From: Gordionus sp. m RMFG-2023
Taxonomy: Eukaryota; Nematomorpha; Gordioida; Chordodea; Parachordodidae
Reading direction: 5' to 3'
Assembly: GCF_954871325.1 (NCBI RefSeq)
Contig: NC_088775.1
Span: 83,987,561 to 84,051,560, forward strand
Length of the DNA: 64,000 bases
Position 1 is the stretch's first letter. Every line of letters begins with the position of its first letter. The notes under the pieces are model-generated. The model did no database searches. It saw only the letters and a program-made list of their open reading frames with translations, and was not told the origin of the DNA. The position numbers and the translations under genes were made by a program. Below are positions 1-13,566 of the stretch, piece after piece.

Positions 1-1154
1 AAGCGGAGAGGATTTTATTATTCCAGGTTAAATGAAACGTTACCTGGGGCTAGTTTGAGCCTCGATTACAATCGACTTTTACATTTTATAGGGGTAAGGG
101 TACAAGGTAAGTTAGGCACAGCTTGAATCAAACCGTTCCTTAATGATTTTGGAAAAGGTTTCGGCACGACCTGTAATTTTTTGACCGTCCCGTTAAATAA
201 TTATGTACTAGTTATCCGACCCGGTTCCTAAAATTTTTATGAAGGAAAAAAATACAAATTTACATAACTTCAAAAGCTTAAGAAAAAAATTGCGAGATTC
301 CGTTGTAAAAATATTTTCATAAATTATCTGGCCCAATGTGTACATTCGCTGGGGATCCATTTTTGGAACGTTGGTAAATTTCATTTCAAATTATTAGAGT
401 TGTTATTTTTATTAACGTTTACCTTTTAGCCTTAATCTATGTGACTGTCCTGAACACTTTGTTGGACAGCTTCAACAAAAATCAACGAAAAGTATGATAT
501 CCCATTTACATAATCAAGCCAATAATTGGTATAATTTAAAAATACAGACCGAAGTGATAAAATTGCGACAGCTGTTTATTTATATTTAAAAAAGCATTAT
601 CAAAAACTTATTTTAGAAATGACCCCAATTTCAAAATTTTCTTGGGATCCTCCAAATTTTTCAGGTAGCTCAAGCCTCTGACCCACCCCCCTCCCACCAG
701 TGTCGCTACTAAATCAGCTGTGGTTTTGTTAGAGATTAATTTCGCATACTTTAGCTAATCATTACTATAAATGCAGCGTAAAAGTTAAAAAAAAAAGGAA
801 GCTTTAGAAACATAGGGTCTAAAAATTCATTTGCCTAACTAAGATCGTAAAGTCATTTGACCCTAAATTCGTCCACTTTTCTGATTGGTAATTAAGGTTA
901 TATCTTAAATATTGTTAAAATATTACTTGAAATTATCTGATATATTGAATAAATGCTTAGAATAATTACCTGCATAAAAAATTCGTATTAATACTGATGT
1001 CGTCAATTTTGAATGAAATGGACGAAAATACGATCAAAGGAGGCTCTCCCTAAAAATGATAATTTTTTTAGCTTGTCAGAAACTATAATTAGCATCACTT
1101 TAACTAAATACTTGATTTGATATTCATGATGTAATAAATAATACATTAATTTTT
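1..1154. other. gene-less AT-rich sequence
   Basis: No gene recognised. About 499-525 and 741-786 share short stretches (TTTACATAATCAAGCCAA and ACTATAAATGCAGCGT, the latter in reverse complement) with the palindromic element near 41950-42150, so a decayed relative of that element probably lies here. Confidence 0.4.
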
Positions 1155-1838
1155 GGGCTGTGTCGATATTTAATACAGGATGGGCACCGATATTTAGCGT
1201 CTTCATAAAATGTCGGAACACCGATCTTTTTTAAAAAAGCCATCCGATCCGATATTTTTAAAAATTGTTTATAAATTATTTCATAATAATAAATTAATGA
1301 ACGGAACTTACTCTACAATTTATTGGTTGTAATGTTTAAAAAACAATAGTTTAAAATTTTAACTATATAATCTGCAAAAAGAAAAGGATTTTAAAATATG
1401 TAGCGATTAACCATTCAGTTAATGTTGCTAAACGGCTTGATTTAGCCAATTTTAAAAACGCTCTAAATTTCAAGAGTAATTAACCCATGCATATTGAATT
1501 TTTCCCACAGATAATCAGAAAGGTTTGGACTTCTTTTGGAGAAATTTCTAAGCATAGGTAATAATATTTTAGTTAAAATTTTGATTTGGTCCTTTTTAAA
1601 AATGGACTAAATGGAGTTGTTTAATAACACTACATTAAGCCATAAACATTGCGAATATTTTAAATGAGAATATTAACTTATGAGAAAAAAAAATACACTT
1701 AATCATTCGTGAAAGTTAGTTGGTTTTTTTATAAGTATAAAATATTGATATATTTTTGACATTGATAGATGGTAAATAAAAATCAATATAAATATCGGAT
1801 TGGATTGGTGAAAAATTTATGAATCGGCACAGCTCTAT
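1155..1838. mobile_element. decayed hAT-like element, non-coding
   Basis: The ends form an imperfect inverted repeat: GGGCTGTGTCGATATT at the left and the complement of AGAGCTGTGCCGATTC at the right. Inner copies of CGATAT/ATCCGAT words near each end resemble hAT subterminal motifs. The interior is AT-rich with no recognisable transposase. I see no clear target-site duplication, so the hAT assignment is an inference. Confidence 0.35.
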
Positions 1839-3413
1839 TAATTTTACAATAACGGTTGGGGATTGGTTAACTTATTTCGAAAAAAAAAGATCTATTGGAA
1901 GCCAGTAAGTTAAAGCATAATACTTTGTCGCGTTCTCATTATATAGTTAAATCATTTTTTTCCGTTATTGCGGATGATGGCATTGCAATACAAATGTTCT
2001 CTTTCACATCTTCAAGAATTTTTATGCATGTTTTCAACTCTTTTAATCCATTAATTTTTATTTATAACGTTCATTTTTATTTTGATAGTTTATCCACAAA
2101 ATAGGTGTTCATTTCAATTTATTTATTAAAGCACCAAAATTAGTTAACTTCTTTTTTTTTTAATTTAAGGAGATATATATGATAAATTTCTTCCAAAGTC
2201 AGTTATTTTCGGGTTTACTTTTGTTAGTGAATTGTCAATTTCATCCGTTATCTATAACTATACTATATGCACTTTATTATTATTAAAATTACCGCTCACT
2301 CACTGCACAATTAGAGATCGACTGCCGACAAATTGTCAGGCCTGGACCAAAATAATCATAATTCTAAACCCTAAAAAAAAGTTTAGATTACGATCCACCC
2401 CGTAAATATATTTAACACTTGTTATCCAACCCGGCTCGACTTTGAGCCGAAAGGTGAAGAGCACAACTTTGAATCATATCTTTGAAAAAATCTCTATAGT
2501 GAATCCTCTACACTTTTACTATTTCTAACTGATAAAAATAAAAACTGGTGTTTGATATGATTTCTTCGCAATTATTCCGTTCAATATTGCGTTAATTAAA
2601 ATTAAAGTCGGGTAGCTCGCCGAAAAATTTCCGGATTCCTTGCAAACAGAACTCACCCCTCCCTTAGAGATTTCGCATTTATAAATTAAAATAGAACATT
2701 TTTTTTTTGGACTCACATTTTTGTGATTTATACCAAGGTTCCATAAGTAAGAAACAAGTTACTAACGCATTTGCCTAGTCTGCATATAGTATGTTACAGT
2801 CATTTCGCGTAATGAGTCAATTCGCAACTTAGCCAATACATAAGTTGCCAAACTAAAAATGACTTAAAGTTTCATGACCAAATTGTTTTAAGTTTGCAAT
2901 AGAGGCATTCTACAACCTAAACATATTAGAATGCATGTTTTTGAGCTAGTTGTGTTTTATATCTTAAAATGAGCCCACAAATAATGGTTGTGCTATTTAC
3001 CAACTTTAAATTATTGTTTAATGCCCTTGTTCTAAAAATTGGAAGAAGAAAAAAAAACTGTTATTGCTGGATAGGTATTCCCGGTAAATGTATTTCCTTG
3101 TGTATATTTAGAATATCTACCCCATAAATTTAAGATAATTTAAGACTGCTGAATATTATTATCTCTTTAATACTCAGGCGACGATATAATGATTCATGAG
3201 GCGTGATGCAAAATATAAAATTGCTACCCTTCCCATATTTTAGGCGCTGTATCCAAAAAAAATGGTTTTGACTGCCCCATACCAGTTAGGGTATATCGGT
3301 AAGGCCTGGTGAACCTAGCTTCTCACTTTTTTTTACATCTGCTTTATGTTGGGCAAAAGATGAAGTATTGGGCACGTCTGACCATTTCGCGCGAATAATT
3401 ACCAGGATTATCC
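1839..3413. other. gene-less AT-rich sequence
   Basis: I see no supported gene or repeat here. The short open frames are low-complexity chance frames. Confidence 0.4.
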
Positions 3414-3510
3414 TGCATTCACATTTAGCGCGAATTCTCGACGATATATAAAAAATATGCTGCCGCAAATTTTGTATACTTCGCTGTGAATTTGCACACA
3501 CTGTAAATGA
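3414..3510. repeat. GCGAATTC palindromic element, copy 1
   Basis: A 97 bp near-palindrome. The left arm runs ATTCACATTTAGCGCGAATT and the right arm mirrors it (TACTTCGCTGTGAATTTGCA ... TGTAAATG). The same arms recur at 5352-5463, 7313-7390, 8153-8184 and 48234-48312, which makes it an interspersed MITE-like family. Confidence 0.6.
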
Positions 3511-5351
3511 GGGGATAGAGTAATATTGTAAGAATATTGTCGTCTTAGTTATTAGAAAACTAGACTAAAATGTGATCTATACTAGAATATTCTCTTCAAT
3601 ATCTTTCATCATTGGGCACTTATCTATAGTAGGTAAGTAACTTAAAGTAAGTTACTTTGTAATTGTTGTCTTGTTAGTCTCCAATATAAGATTGATTTAT
3701 ATGGAGACCACATTCACTAAATTGTTCCATTCTTTTTAGATATTCCTAGCAGTCTTTTTTAATTTTTTTTTTCTAATTCAAATATAAATTTTTTCGTTCA
3801 TTCTACTAATTAACAGCTTAAGGTACTTTGCTATAGAGGTCTGCAATAAACGAGTTTTAACCAATAAGCCCGTCCTCTCGTTGTTCTAAACCTTTTAACT
3901 CGCCACTACCTATGGTTTTCTTTCATAATTTACCCACCCATCCGCCCGCCCATTTGTCAAAAAAATTTAAGCCGCCTGCCCGCCCAATGTTTAAAAATTA
4001 TTTTAACGACTGGTTTGGCTCTTTAAAATACTTCTGAAATAAAAAAAACACCGATTTTTAATAAATAGAAACCTGTTCTGCTCATTTTGCCCGTAAAATA
4101 TTTAAAAATTTACCCCCCCCCCCCATAGTTCGCCTATTGTTTTAAAAATATTTTATTAACCCCCCCCCCCCCCACCGCCCATGTTTAAAATATCTTAGAA
4201 AGGGGCTGGCTAAAAACCTATCTATTTCAGACCTTTGCTTTTATTCATTTATCAATGATGCAAATTATTATTTAATTTTACATCCTACTCTCTTTTTCAG
4301 TATCCTTTCCAAGAAGAGTTTAACTACGTTTCATGGTTTTTTTTAATGACCGTTACAGAGGTGACAAATCTCATTTTTCATTCTAATACATGGTTAGCAG
4401 AGATATAAAATTAGTGATTATTTATGTTTCTACACTTGGGACTTTTAAAAAATTAGAAATATTGCTTTGTTCTATTTAAAAAACATAATAAAGGAAAAAG
4501 CATTGGATAAAAAAACTAAGGAATAAAAACTGCCAAAAAAACAAATAAAAATTAAAAAATACTACGTAGGAATTAAAAGTCTTTGAAAAATAAATGTGTA
4601 AAATTTAAAAATAAAAAGCTACTTCTAAGGGTTAATATTTAAGGTCAAGGATTAATCTTATCTTTTTAATTGCATATGGGTATCTAGTATGTCATCACAA
4701 AGAATGGAAGGGGAGTAGGGAAGAGAAGTCACCTCGGTAGAACCTTGAATCCAGTAAATATACCAAAAATTAGGTGCGAAATAGATGGGACTTGGTCCAG
4801 GCGTATAAATTTAATAGATCTGACAGATCTAGAGCTTTTTTTTTTAAATAAAATTATTTTTAAATGTGTGCTTCATTAAAATACATTTTTTATATTTTCG
4901 CTTCTTTACTTAAGATCATTCTTGCAGGCCCGGCCTTTTATAATACTCAGGCCGGACCGAATATTTTAAATCGCCATTATTATCTATAAATTTTTTTTAA
5001 ACTCTGGACTGGGGGGGGGCGTGCAAATAATATCTCAGCAGGTCTCTGTATAAGATAAAATGATAATTAAAATTTCTCTAGAATTAAGGATAAACCAATA
5101 AATGGTTTTTTTAAAATACTTTACAAAAAAAATTGATGATTTTATCATTTATAATTTTAAAATTCAAAATAATTAAAATAAAAGATCTTATTTATTTTTA
5201 TCCTGTTATTAAAAGAACAACTATAGCAATAATGCAAAATCCCTGTTTTTATGACTCCGTCTTCCCTAATCAAGAAAAAAAAATCGTTATTCGATAAAAA
5301 CTGTGTACAGTGAAAAAACTCACTGAAAAAAATGCTGTAATATCCTACTCT
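3511..5351. other. gene-less sequence with C-rich tandem
   Basis: About 3935-4195 holds a degenerate tandem of CCCGCCCA-type words alternating with TTTAAAAATATTTT, including C runs of 12 (4113-4124) and 14 (4160-4173). This layout resembles hAT subterminal repeats. No gene is recognised in the rest. Confidence 0.4.
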
Positions 5352-5463
5352 TCGTTCACATTTAGCGCGAAATCGCATCGAGGTATACATTGATGAATGT
5401 AAAATTATTATATTCTTATGATATTTTGGATACTTCACCACGAATTTGCGCTAACCATGAACG
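5352..5463. repeat. GCGAATTC palindromic element, copy 2
   Basis: The left arm TTCACATTTAGCGCGAAATC is mirrored by ACCACGAATTTGCGCTAA at the right, around a 50 bp AT-rich loop. It is the same family as 3414-3510. Confidence 0.6.
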
Positions 5464-7312
5464 CAGGTGTTAGATGAAAGGTATTCAAAACCTTAATTTG
5501 GAAGTTTCGATGGGGAAAATAGGCATTAAAAATCTGCGTAACTAGGCCCGCTAAAATGCCAGACCATCAGGTCATACCCAAAACAAAGCCAGGCAAATGA
5601 TACAAATAGCCTGGGCATTTATGCGAGACGATTTCCTGGGCCCATCAGAAACTTCGTAATTTTTTTCAAACTCTTAATAATGCAAATTTATGATTTTCTC
5701 CAAAAGAAAAAATTAATTACCTGCACAGAAACATTGTAAAAAAAATTATTTAAGCGGCTGGCAAAGACCTATATTACTAGGGGAAGGAGACGTCCATTGA
5801 AAATTTTAAAATTCATGATGAGCTGCTTTTGATTGTCAGAATATATAAACACAAGAAACATGTATAAAGTTTTGATTTATTTTTAAATATGTACCGATTT
5901 ATTTTCCAATTTCGCGCAGTTTACTTTATTTCGTGAGGTTTTTTTTTTGCGCAGTATTTTTAGGGCCACCATTTTTTTCACAATTCCCTTTTTTTTAGTC
6001 ATAATCTTTCAAACTTATTAGTGTCTTTTCCAATCTAGTTAGGGTGAATTTTAATATTTTTTTTTGCATCAAAGCCAAGTTCAATATAAAACAAAATCCC
6101 AATTTATAAATTTCAAATCAATAATCAGTTTTTATTGGATTATCTCGATTATATAATATATAAAAATTTGGCTTTTTAAAATTACAATTAAAATAACTCA
6201 TTGCCGTTATGCCTTGAACTTACTAAAAGTAACTTATACAGCACAGCAATTTTTATTATAAAAGAAAATGATATAAATAACATTATTATAAATATATATA
6301 AAAGAAAAGTTTACGTGAAACGGAAAAAACCTTTTATATTAATTTTTTTGACAATGAAAAATGTTTTAAAAACTAAAAAAAAAATGAATTTTTATTTATA
6401 TATATATATTATTTTAAAAAATTGATTAATATAATAATTTTTTTAAATAAGGAAGTTTCTTTAAGTCATCTTTATCTTTTTAAATTTCTTTAAACTGGGT
6501 CTTCTATAAGAGAAATTTTTATTTTTTGATTTTCTTACTTTCTTTTTAACCCACTAACATTAAACTGAACTTTTATTCTTCTTCTTAAATTTTTTTTATG
6601 GTATATTATAATGTGATTTTGAAAAAAAATAAATAAATAAAAAGTGAAATTATTATTTTATTTTTATGACTTATATTATAATAAAAAAATAAAAATAATA
6701 ATAAAATATTATAAAAATTTTTCTCTTTTCCTATTTTTTTTTTTTTCGTGTGTAGTGTTATTTTTTTATCATATTAGGTTAATGGGTCAGATTAATACCT
6801 TTATTTTATATATAAATTTATTTTATATATAATATATTATTACATGTAATATGTAACGTAACTTAAACCGCAATATAATAATCTAAAAATAATAGTCGTT
6901 GGGGAAAAACGCACAATGACAAAAATAAGAAAATAGTATGAGCAAATATGGGGAGGAATGAGGAAGCGGAGGCGAAGTACGAATATTTATTAACCGTCTT
7001 AATTGTTTTAATTCAATCAAAATCACTCTTTATTCTTTTTTTTGAAGAGGAGAAATCATAAATTTGCAATTATTCAAGGTTTAGATAAATAAAATTGGGA
7101 AATTCTGGGCCGGCCATTTTCAAAATGGCTCATCTAATTTGCACAAGTTGTCCGGCAAGTTTTTTTTGGCTTAAACAGCTGGCCAAGCTTTCGGGTGAAC
7201 CGAGCCATTAAATCTCTCATGTCTATTTTCTTTCCCCCAGAAATAACATTTGTCAAAATTATCAATTTTTTGTATCTTTCAAATTAAAATTTGAATACCT
7301 TTCTTTGAACCC
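5464..7312. other. gene-less AT-rich sequence
   Basis: No gene seen. The stretch 6200-6840 is extremely AT-rich; its open frames consist of Lys/Asn/Ile/Phe and are rejected. Confidence 0.4.
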
Positions 7313-7390
7313 TGCATTGACAGTTAGCGTGAATTCTCGGCGAAATGTGAATAATTTTTGCATACTTCGCCGCGAATTTGCGCTATGTGT
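7313..7390. repeat. GCGAATTC palindromic element, copy 3
   Basis: A 78 bp copy. Left arm GTTAGCGTGAATTCTCGGCG, right arm CTTCGCCGCGAATTTGCGCT. It is the best preserved palindrome of this family in the window. Confidence 0.6.
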
Positions 7391-8152
7391 TTTAACAATT
7401 TTTCGGCATGTTTTCATCGCAGAAAAGGATTTATCGAACAGGAATATTTTTTTGATTAAGGGGGAGTCCGTGTCATGTGACAGGGATATTTTAGAGTTAT
7501 CATTTTCTTCGTCAGTAAAAGACGCTAAAACATTACCTATTTTTTATTATTTCGTTTTTTAATATTATTTTTTCAATAAAAATTAAAGTATAAACAATGT
7601 CAGATTTATAAAATTTATATATCCGGACAAAGAGCCTCAAGCAATTTGGGCCGAATTTATGGGATCTACAGAATGACAAATTCTATACCCCCCCCCCCCA
7701 CCCCACCCCTTTAAATTTTATTCACGTTATGGGTTGATTTTAGGTGTAAATTTTTTTTTAAAAAAAAATCAATTTTTGACCTCAAATTATCACTCGTAAG
7801 TAGTTTTATTTTCTTTTTAAATTATAAGCCTTTATTTTGCGAACTCTTTAATTCCTACAAATCTTTTTGACAGCAATTTTTTTTTATATTGAAGTTTGCC
7901 TTGTATCTTTGCCATGAAATTTTATTCTTGCTGTTTGTTTCTTTTCCAGCAGTTTTTTTGTTTCTTGAGATTTTAGTGCCAATGTTCTTTTTTTCTGTAG
8001 TTTTTTATTTGATAACATTTCGTAATGAGAATTAAAAGCGTATGTACTTTTTTCTCGCAGTTATTTTGGTCGAGGTATTTTAATTCCAATTTTTGCCGAT
8101 AAATCCACCATGATTTATATTATTACGCACTCTCATCTCGGCGTGTCTTCCT

Positions 8153-8184
8153 GCAACAGTTAGCGCGAATTCGCGGTGAAGTCG
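8153..8184. repeat. GCGAATTC palindromic element, half copy
   Basis: Only one arm (CAGTTAGCGCGAATTCGCGG) is present, next to a TGAAG that matches the inner part of the family. Confidence 0.45.
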
Positions 8185-8390
8185 TTATTTTAATAAGTCA
8201 TCAACTTTACTAATTGTCCTTTCAAATTCTTCCTTATAAATATATTGCATACATTTTTTGAGGAGATTGGAGCAGGGGTTTATAGGGGGAAACTATTTAC
8301 TAGCTTAAAATGATATTTACGAGAAAAGGCAAATTTGAGATGGGGGTATAATCCCCCCCCCCCCACATGCCTGAGTCCATCTATATTTTA

Positions 8391-9846
8391 TAGTGCTGTA
8401 AACAATTCTAAAAAAATCGAACGCGTTCGCGTTCTACGTTCATTGACAAAAATTGAACGCGTTCACGTTCAAGTTCATGTTCAAAAAAAAGGAACGCGTT
8501 GTTCATAAAACCGTTCAAAATTTTATGATAAATTTTTTTTTTTTAAATTTAATTTAATATAAATAAACTTATATTTTTTAATACAATATATTTTAGCCAT
8601 GTTAAAAAATAATATAGTTTTATTTTGATAATATAATTATAAATAAAATACAATATAATATAGCGAATAAATAACAATTGTTTTCAAAATATTAATCTGA
8701 TAGACAGGAACACTTGGCAGTTAATACGGCATAGCTATACTAAAAAGCGCTCTACAGGGGCAGATGAGGGGATTGCGGTATTATACTTAATAAACAGCTC
8801 TTTTAACGTGGAGAATTCATTAAAAACATATTGTTTTGTTATTTGCAAAAAATTGAGATAAGTTATCCTCCTCCAATCCATTCTCTACTCTCGACAAAAA
8901 AAGGATATCTCGAAATTAACAGTTCTCTAGGGTTTTAATAGCATTTTTTTAATGACGCTATAAGTTTATTTTTAATAGGTTCGTTCTGTGGAAGTTTTAT
9001 CCATGGCCATTGAAGTTTGAATGCTGGATGTATAATTGCAGAAAGAAAGAACATATTGATCCTTATATATATGTTCAAATCTTTAAAAAAATAAAATATA
9101 TGTAATTAATTGAGAGTTATAGGTTTAATACATTTTATTAATCCCATTAAATACTGCGTCTATCAATGGTTGACCATATTTGAGGCCACTAATTTTTTTA
9201 ATTTTAAAATAACTATCGTTATTGTTGGGGTCAAATATCCCAAATGCATTATTTCTTCAAATTTGATTTAACTTAGTTATATCATATAAAATCAAATAAT
9301 TATTATTAAAATCAAATGTCGTTTTAAATTGGACTGAAGATTTTGACAATATAATACTTTTTGGCCACATTTTACACTTGGTAAACACTGGATTAATTCC
9401 TTCAATATAGGATGTTAATGTAAAATATTCATATTTGGCCATATTAATGATAATTCATCTGATTTTGAATTTTAAGAATCAGTTGATAAGGATTAAAAAA
9501 TAATATCCATGCTTATGCTAATCTAATAAATTAAAAGATAAACAATAATATTCAAATTAATAAACTATGTGTTAAAAATTGAAATGTGAATAGGAAATAC
9601 ACATCCGATTAAAAAATATAAATAATACATTTTTTAAAAAATTCGGAAATATTAAATTTTTCAAATAAATAAAAATATTTTTTAAATTGAACGAACGTTA
9701 AATTCGAATGCGTTCGTCATAAAAAAGGAACGCGTTCACGTTCAAAGTTCGTCAAAAATAAAAGGAACGCCGTTCATCATTTTTTTCAAAAAATCGAACT
9801 TCGTTCACGAACGTGTTCATTTTGAACGTGTTCGTTTACAACACTA
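8391..9846 (-). mobile_element. hAT element relic 1
   Basis: The terminal inverted repeats are TAGTGCTGTAAAC at the left and GTTTACAACACTA at the right (12 of 13 match), the hAT type. Arrays of GAACGCGTTCACGTTC-like words fill the first and last ~150 bp, as expected for hAT subterminal transposase sites. On the minus strand two transposase remnants remain. One is a BED-like N-terminal piece (about 9257-9442, with the WPKSI...VQFKTTF pattern). The other is a hAT C-terminal dimerisation piece near 8730-8800 that reads KYNTAIPSSAPVERFFSIA. The frame between them is lost and no clean 8 bp target duplication is visible, so the copy is old and inactive. Confidence 0.7.
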
Positions 9847-10094
9847 TGTTTAATGAAATGTATCTAAGAATTAATTCAAATAAAAGTTTGTCTATTCATA
9901 GAACGCATTGCTAAGAATCTCAATTATTACAGGCAGGGTGTAAATAGAACTTAGGTTCGCCTCTTTAGAAAAAAAGGAGAGATTAGAATAACTAAGATAT
10001 GCATGTATATTATAAATGAATTTCCGAAAGTTATCAGTATAAAATTATACTGGTATATTTTTTAAAATTATATAATATTTTTTAACCATTAAAG
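9847..10094 (+). other. 3' end of nuclear receptor intron
   Basis: AT-rich sequence that ends in the acceptor TTAAAG at 10089-10094. No DNA-binding-domain exon is visible in it. Confidence 0.4.
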
Positions 10095-12509
10095 CAGTCC
10101 AGAAAGGGAGAACTCCACTAACTTCCTCCACCTCTCAACAGAATCTCAACGCCAAATATCATTTAAGTAACAAACACCACTACAGCTCCTTTTTAAATTC
10201 CATGACACCTAAAGTACCTAAGCCAAATCACCAAAACAATCCATTTTTCTTCGGGCCATCTAATGGCAGACGAATTGATGGATTTAATTCCGGTATAAGG
10301 CCCTATCAAACCGATGTGGTGCCTAACGGCGGAAGAGATAGAGCGCAAAATTTGGCCAACATCGATAATACTAACAATAATAAAACGTTTCCCCTTTCTC
10401 AACCCTCCGATGCTGCGGGTTACCCAACTAACTACCAAAATAATTTCAAGCGCACCTTCGTACCGAATTGCCGTTCAAAGTTTTACGTGTCTTCCAAATG
10501 CAATAGGAATCTCCAGGCGAACGATACTAATCCCAAGGAGAATAACAAAAGGGAAGCAAAGAGGGAAGAAGATAACTTCGATGACTTCTACACCGCGCTA
10601 GGTTTGGGTTACGGTTTAGGTTTTTGCCCTCCGTTGTTGAAATCGCCCGCCTTCAAATCGTTTGCAGGTATAAATGAAACCAATAAAATGATTCCAATTA
10701 AATATAATCAAAGATTGTGTAAGGCCAATAACGAATCTCGGGAAGTTGCGACTAAAACAACGAACACAGATAACTTAAACATTCCTATTGAACACGTTCA
10801 AGATAGCGAACAAAACTCTCGTTTGAATAGCCAAAACGAAAATCACGGTAACACCCTCGGCTATGACTCAACAGAGAACAAAAATCGTTATTCCGCGGAT
10901 TATAATCCCAGGGACAAATTCACTTCCAACAGGGTTCAAGAAAATATTACAAGTTCAGAATTTTTGATAACCCCCAATTTTATCAAACCAAAACTTGAAT
11001 ATGGAGGGGGGAAATTGTCGGAATCATGTTTCGATCAGCGGGGCGCCTCGTTACCGAAATATAGAAATCAATTGGCCGGCAACAACTCCTTTTCCAATGC
11101 TGTAATAGCCTCCTCGAGTGTCCCTTCCATATATCCAAACAAATGTACTCACCACCCTTACGGTTCGTTAATTCCCGCTAGTGGGCCTTACCTCAAACAA
11201 TCACCTTACCAATTTTACGGCAATAATCCCGAAGAGTTGTATTACTCTTCCTTTTTGCGTAATTTGACGGCCTCTTGGCGCTATCTCAACTGGAATTACA
11301 TGTTTCCGCCATTCTATCCAACCATGAATCATCTTGAATCACGAATCCCCTTGACTAACCAATACGATACCCCATTGCCTAAAGAAGAAGTCAAAAACGA
11401 TTGGAATCCTCCCATAATGCCTCAATATTACTACGCAAAACAACCTAAGAACGGTTTCCCCATTTTCGATCAAACGCTAATAAGCAGGATAAATCTTTCT
11501 AATGCCGATTTGATTGATCGCACAAGCAATGTCACGATTAGAGAGATACCAATCAATAATAATAAAAATAACTCGGACCAAACTTTTTCGAGTCCCTCGA
11601 GAAGTGCTTCCTCAGACTGGGAAATGGTAAAACGGGAAGTCGACATTGATGACGAAAACGTTCCTATTAACTACGACGCATCTCCAGATGAAAATAGTTC
11701 CTCTCTTCCATTTTCTGAATCAGATAATAAATCAACCACTCCGCAATTGACGATAAAAACGCCTCTTGATATCAATCAAATTCTGGTCAGTGGTACATCG
11801 CAATCCCAGAAACTCTCCAGGTACCGAGCTTTCTTGTTCGCCAAATACGTAAAATTGCTCGCATCTAACTCCAATCGTAACTTCCTGACAAGAGTAATAG
11901 AGGCGGAATATACTAGTTCCGAAACTCACGAGGGTGTTATAGACCTAATGCTCTCCAGCGATATCAGTTGGTTAGGGGACGAAACAAAAGAAATTCATAG
12001 TCGGCTCTTTGCCGACAAAAAAGTTATAAGACTCATTCTTTTAGGTATCTTGCTATGGGTGAAAGAAATGCTTGAACATTACTGCCCAAATTTGAATCGT
12101 GGTGAAAAGGTAGGATTAGCAAAGGATAGTCTTATACAGCTCTTCTTGATTCAGGGAGCCTTTTACGCCAGCTTTTTAGTGTCTTTTCGACAAAATCAAT
12201 CCCCAGTGCTAGAAAAAATAATAGAAGACGTCTGCAAAGTAGGCAATGGGAGTAATTGTTCACATCTTGATGAAGTCGGTAGTTCCCAAGGTATGAATGG
12301 CTGTAGAGACAATGAAGAAGCGGAAAAGTTAGAGAGGGTCATAGTTTTAGAGAACAATGTTATTCCCACTATACACGAGGAAGTCACAATTCTGCCTGAA
12401 TTTTTGAGCTTCGCTAATAAATTCATAAAACAATTGAACAAGATGATCGCCTTAAACCTAGATCCATTGGAGTGTTCCTGTATAAAGTCTATTTTGCTTT
12501 TTTCAATAG
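10095..12509 (+). CDS. NR2-class nuclear receptor, penultimate exon (hinge and LBD helices 3-9)
   Basis: This exon of a ligand-regulated or orphan transcription factor starts just after AG at 10093-10094 and reads (A)VQKGRTP. That matches the AVQ-E-R-GPR stretch that closes NR2 DNA-binding domains, so the zinc fingers lie in an upstream exon outside the window. About 600 residues of Asn/Ser/Tyr/Pro-rich linker follow, far longer than a normal hinge. The ligand-binding domain begins near 11790. Its signature covers helices 3-5 at 12015-12185 (ILLWVKEMLEHYCPNLN, then LIQLFLIQGAF), comparable to the ..WA+..P.F..L...DQ..LL...W.ELF pattern. Helix 8 lies at 12440-12509 (LNLDPLECSCIKSILLFS). The ~60 residues between helices 5 and 8 are longer than usual. 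The donor is GG|GTAAAT, phase 1, at 12510. The ATG at 10202 is internal to the exon. The NR2 assignment rests on motif reading; the subfamily is open. Confidence 0.8.
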
Positions 12510-13194
12510 GTAAATCTTATCACATTAATATTTAAGATAGTAACCATATAAACATCAGAAACTAGCAGATCTGGACCAAAGCCCAGTCCTTGTATATGGG
12601 TCCAGCCGTAAAATTTTATCAAAATATAATCCGTCGGGCTTAATTTTTTTTGTCTCCATAATCCTGGCTGATTTTTTTTTTTTTAAATAACTCAAATAAG
12701 TATCACTTATTCTTTAAAATCATTTAAGAGAGCATTATAGCTCATGCCGGACTGGGCTTGGAAATAAAATTTTAAAATATTCGGTTGTGATTTAGAAAGA
12801 ACCTCAAACGGGCCATAGATATAAACTGGCCGCCTGCTGAAAATTTTATCTAGATCAGTTTATCTCAATTTTGTATATATTTATAGCAATAAAATTTTAA
12901 GAAATTGTATTTAAAACCCAATGAAAAATCACTTTATGCATTATTTTATTCTATTTAAAAAAAACCCCCATTCAAATTAAATTACTGGTATTTTATATAT
13001 ATATTTATTATCCTTAGGTCTCTGTCATTGTTCACACTGAATATTAAAAAAAAAGTCATACTTAGTATACATATAAAGGCATTTAATATATATATATATG
13101 TCGGTATGGATTGTCTGGCCAGATTTTGAGTGGTCATATTAAATGGATGAACCTGGCTAAATTTATATTGAAATATGCACGTTTTATCAATGCA

Positions 13195-13566
13195 TATGTT
13201 AGCGGCAATGTGTTTTTTTCGACAATTTGTTATTTTTTCAACTTAAATCATTTTTTGAGGGTGTTTTTTTTAAATTTAAAAATATAATTTTACCGAAAAT
13301 GTATTCCAGTATGTTTAGAATACCTATATTAAGAATTGTAGATAATTTTACCTTTAACTTTCGATTATGTGAAAAATCTATGGTAAAACTAATATAAATT
13401 ATATTAAGTTCAAAAGTTCATGGCGAAATTGTCTGATATTTATAGAGTGGGTATTCCAAACATGATAGAATACATTTTTGGTAAAATCAAAATTTTAAAT
13501 TTAAAAAAACTTGCTTAAAAAATGATTGAAAGTTGAAAAAATAACACATTGTCGCTAACACATATA
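13195..13566. repeat. long palindromic element B, copy 1
   Basis: A near-palindrome of about 370 bp. The left end TATGTTAGCGGCAATGTG is mirrored by CACATTGTCGCTAACACATA at the right. Inner mirrored words include GTATTCCAGTATGTTTAGAA and TTCCAAACATGATAGAATAC. Two more copies lie at 31301-31674 and 52540-52916. It is non-coding and MITE-like. Confidence 0.65.

Noticed and set aside
6201-6832. Two open frames in extremely AT-rich DNA
   Set aside because: Low-complexity Lys/Asn/Ile/Phe sequence, expected by chance, with no family signal.
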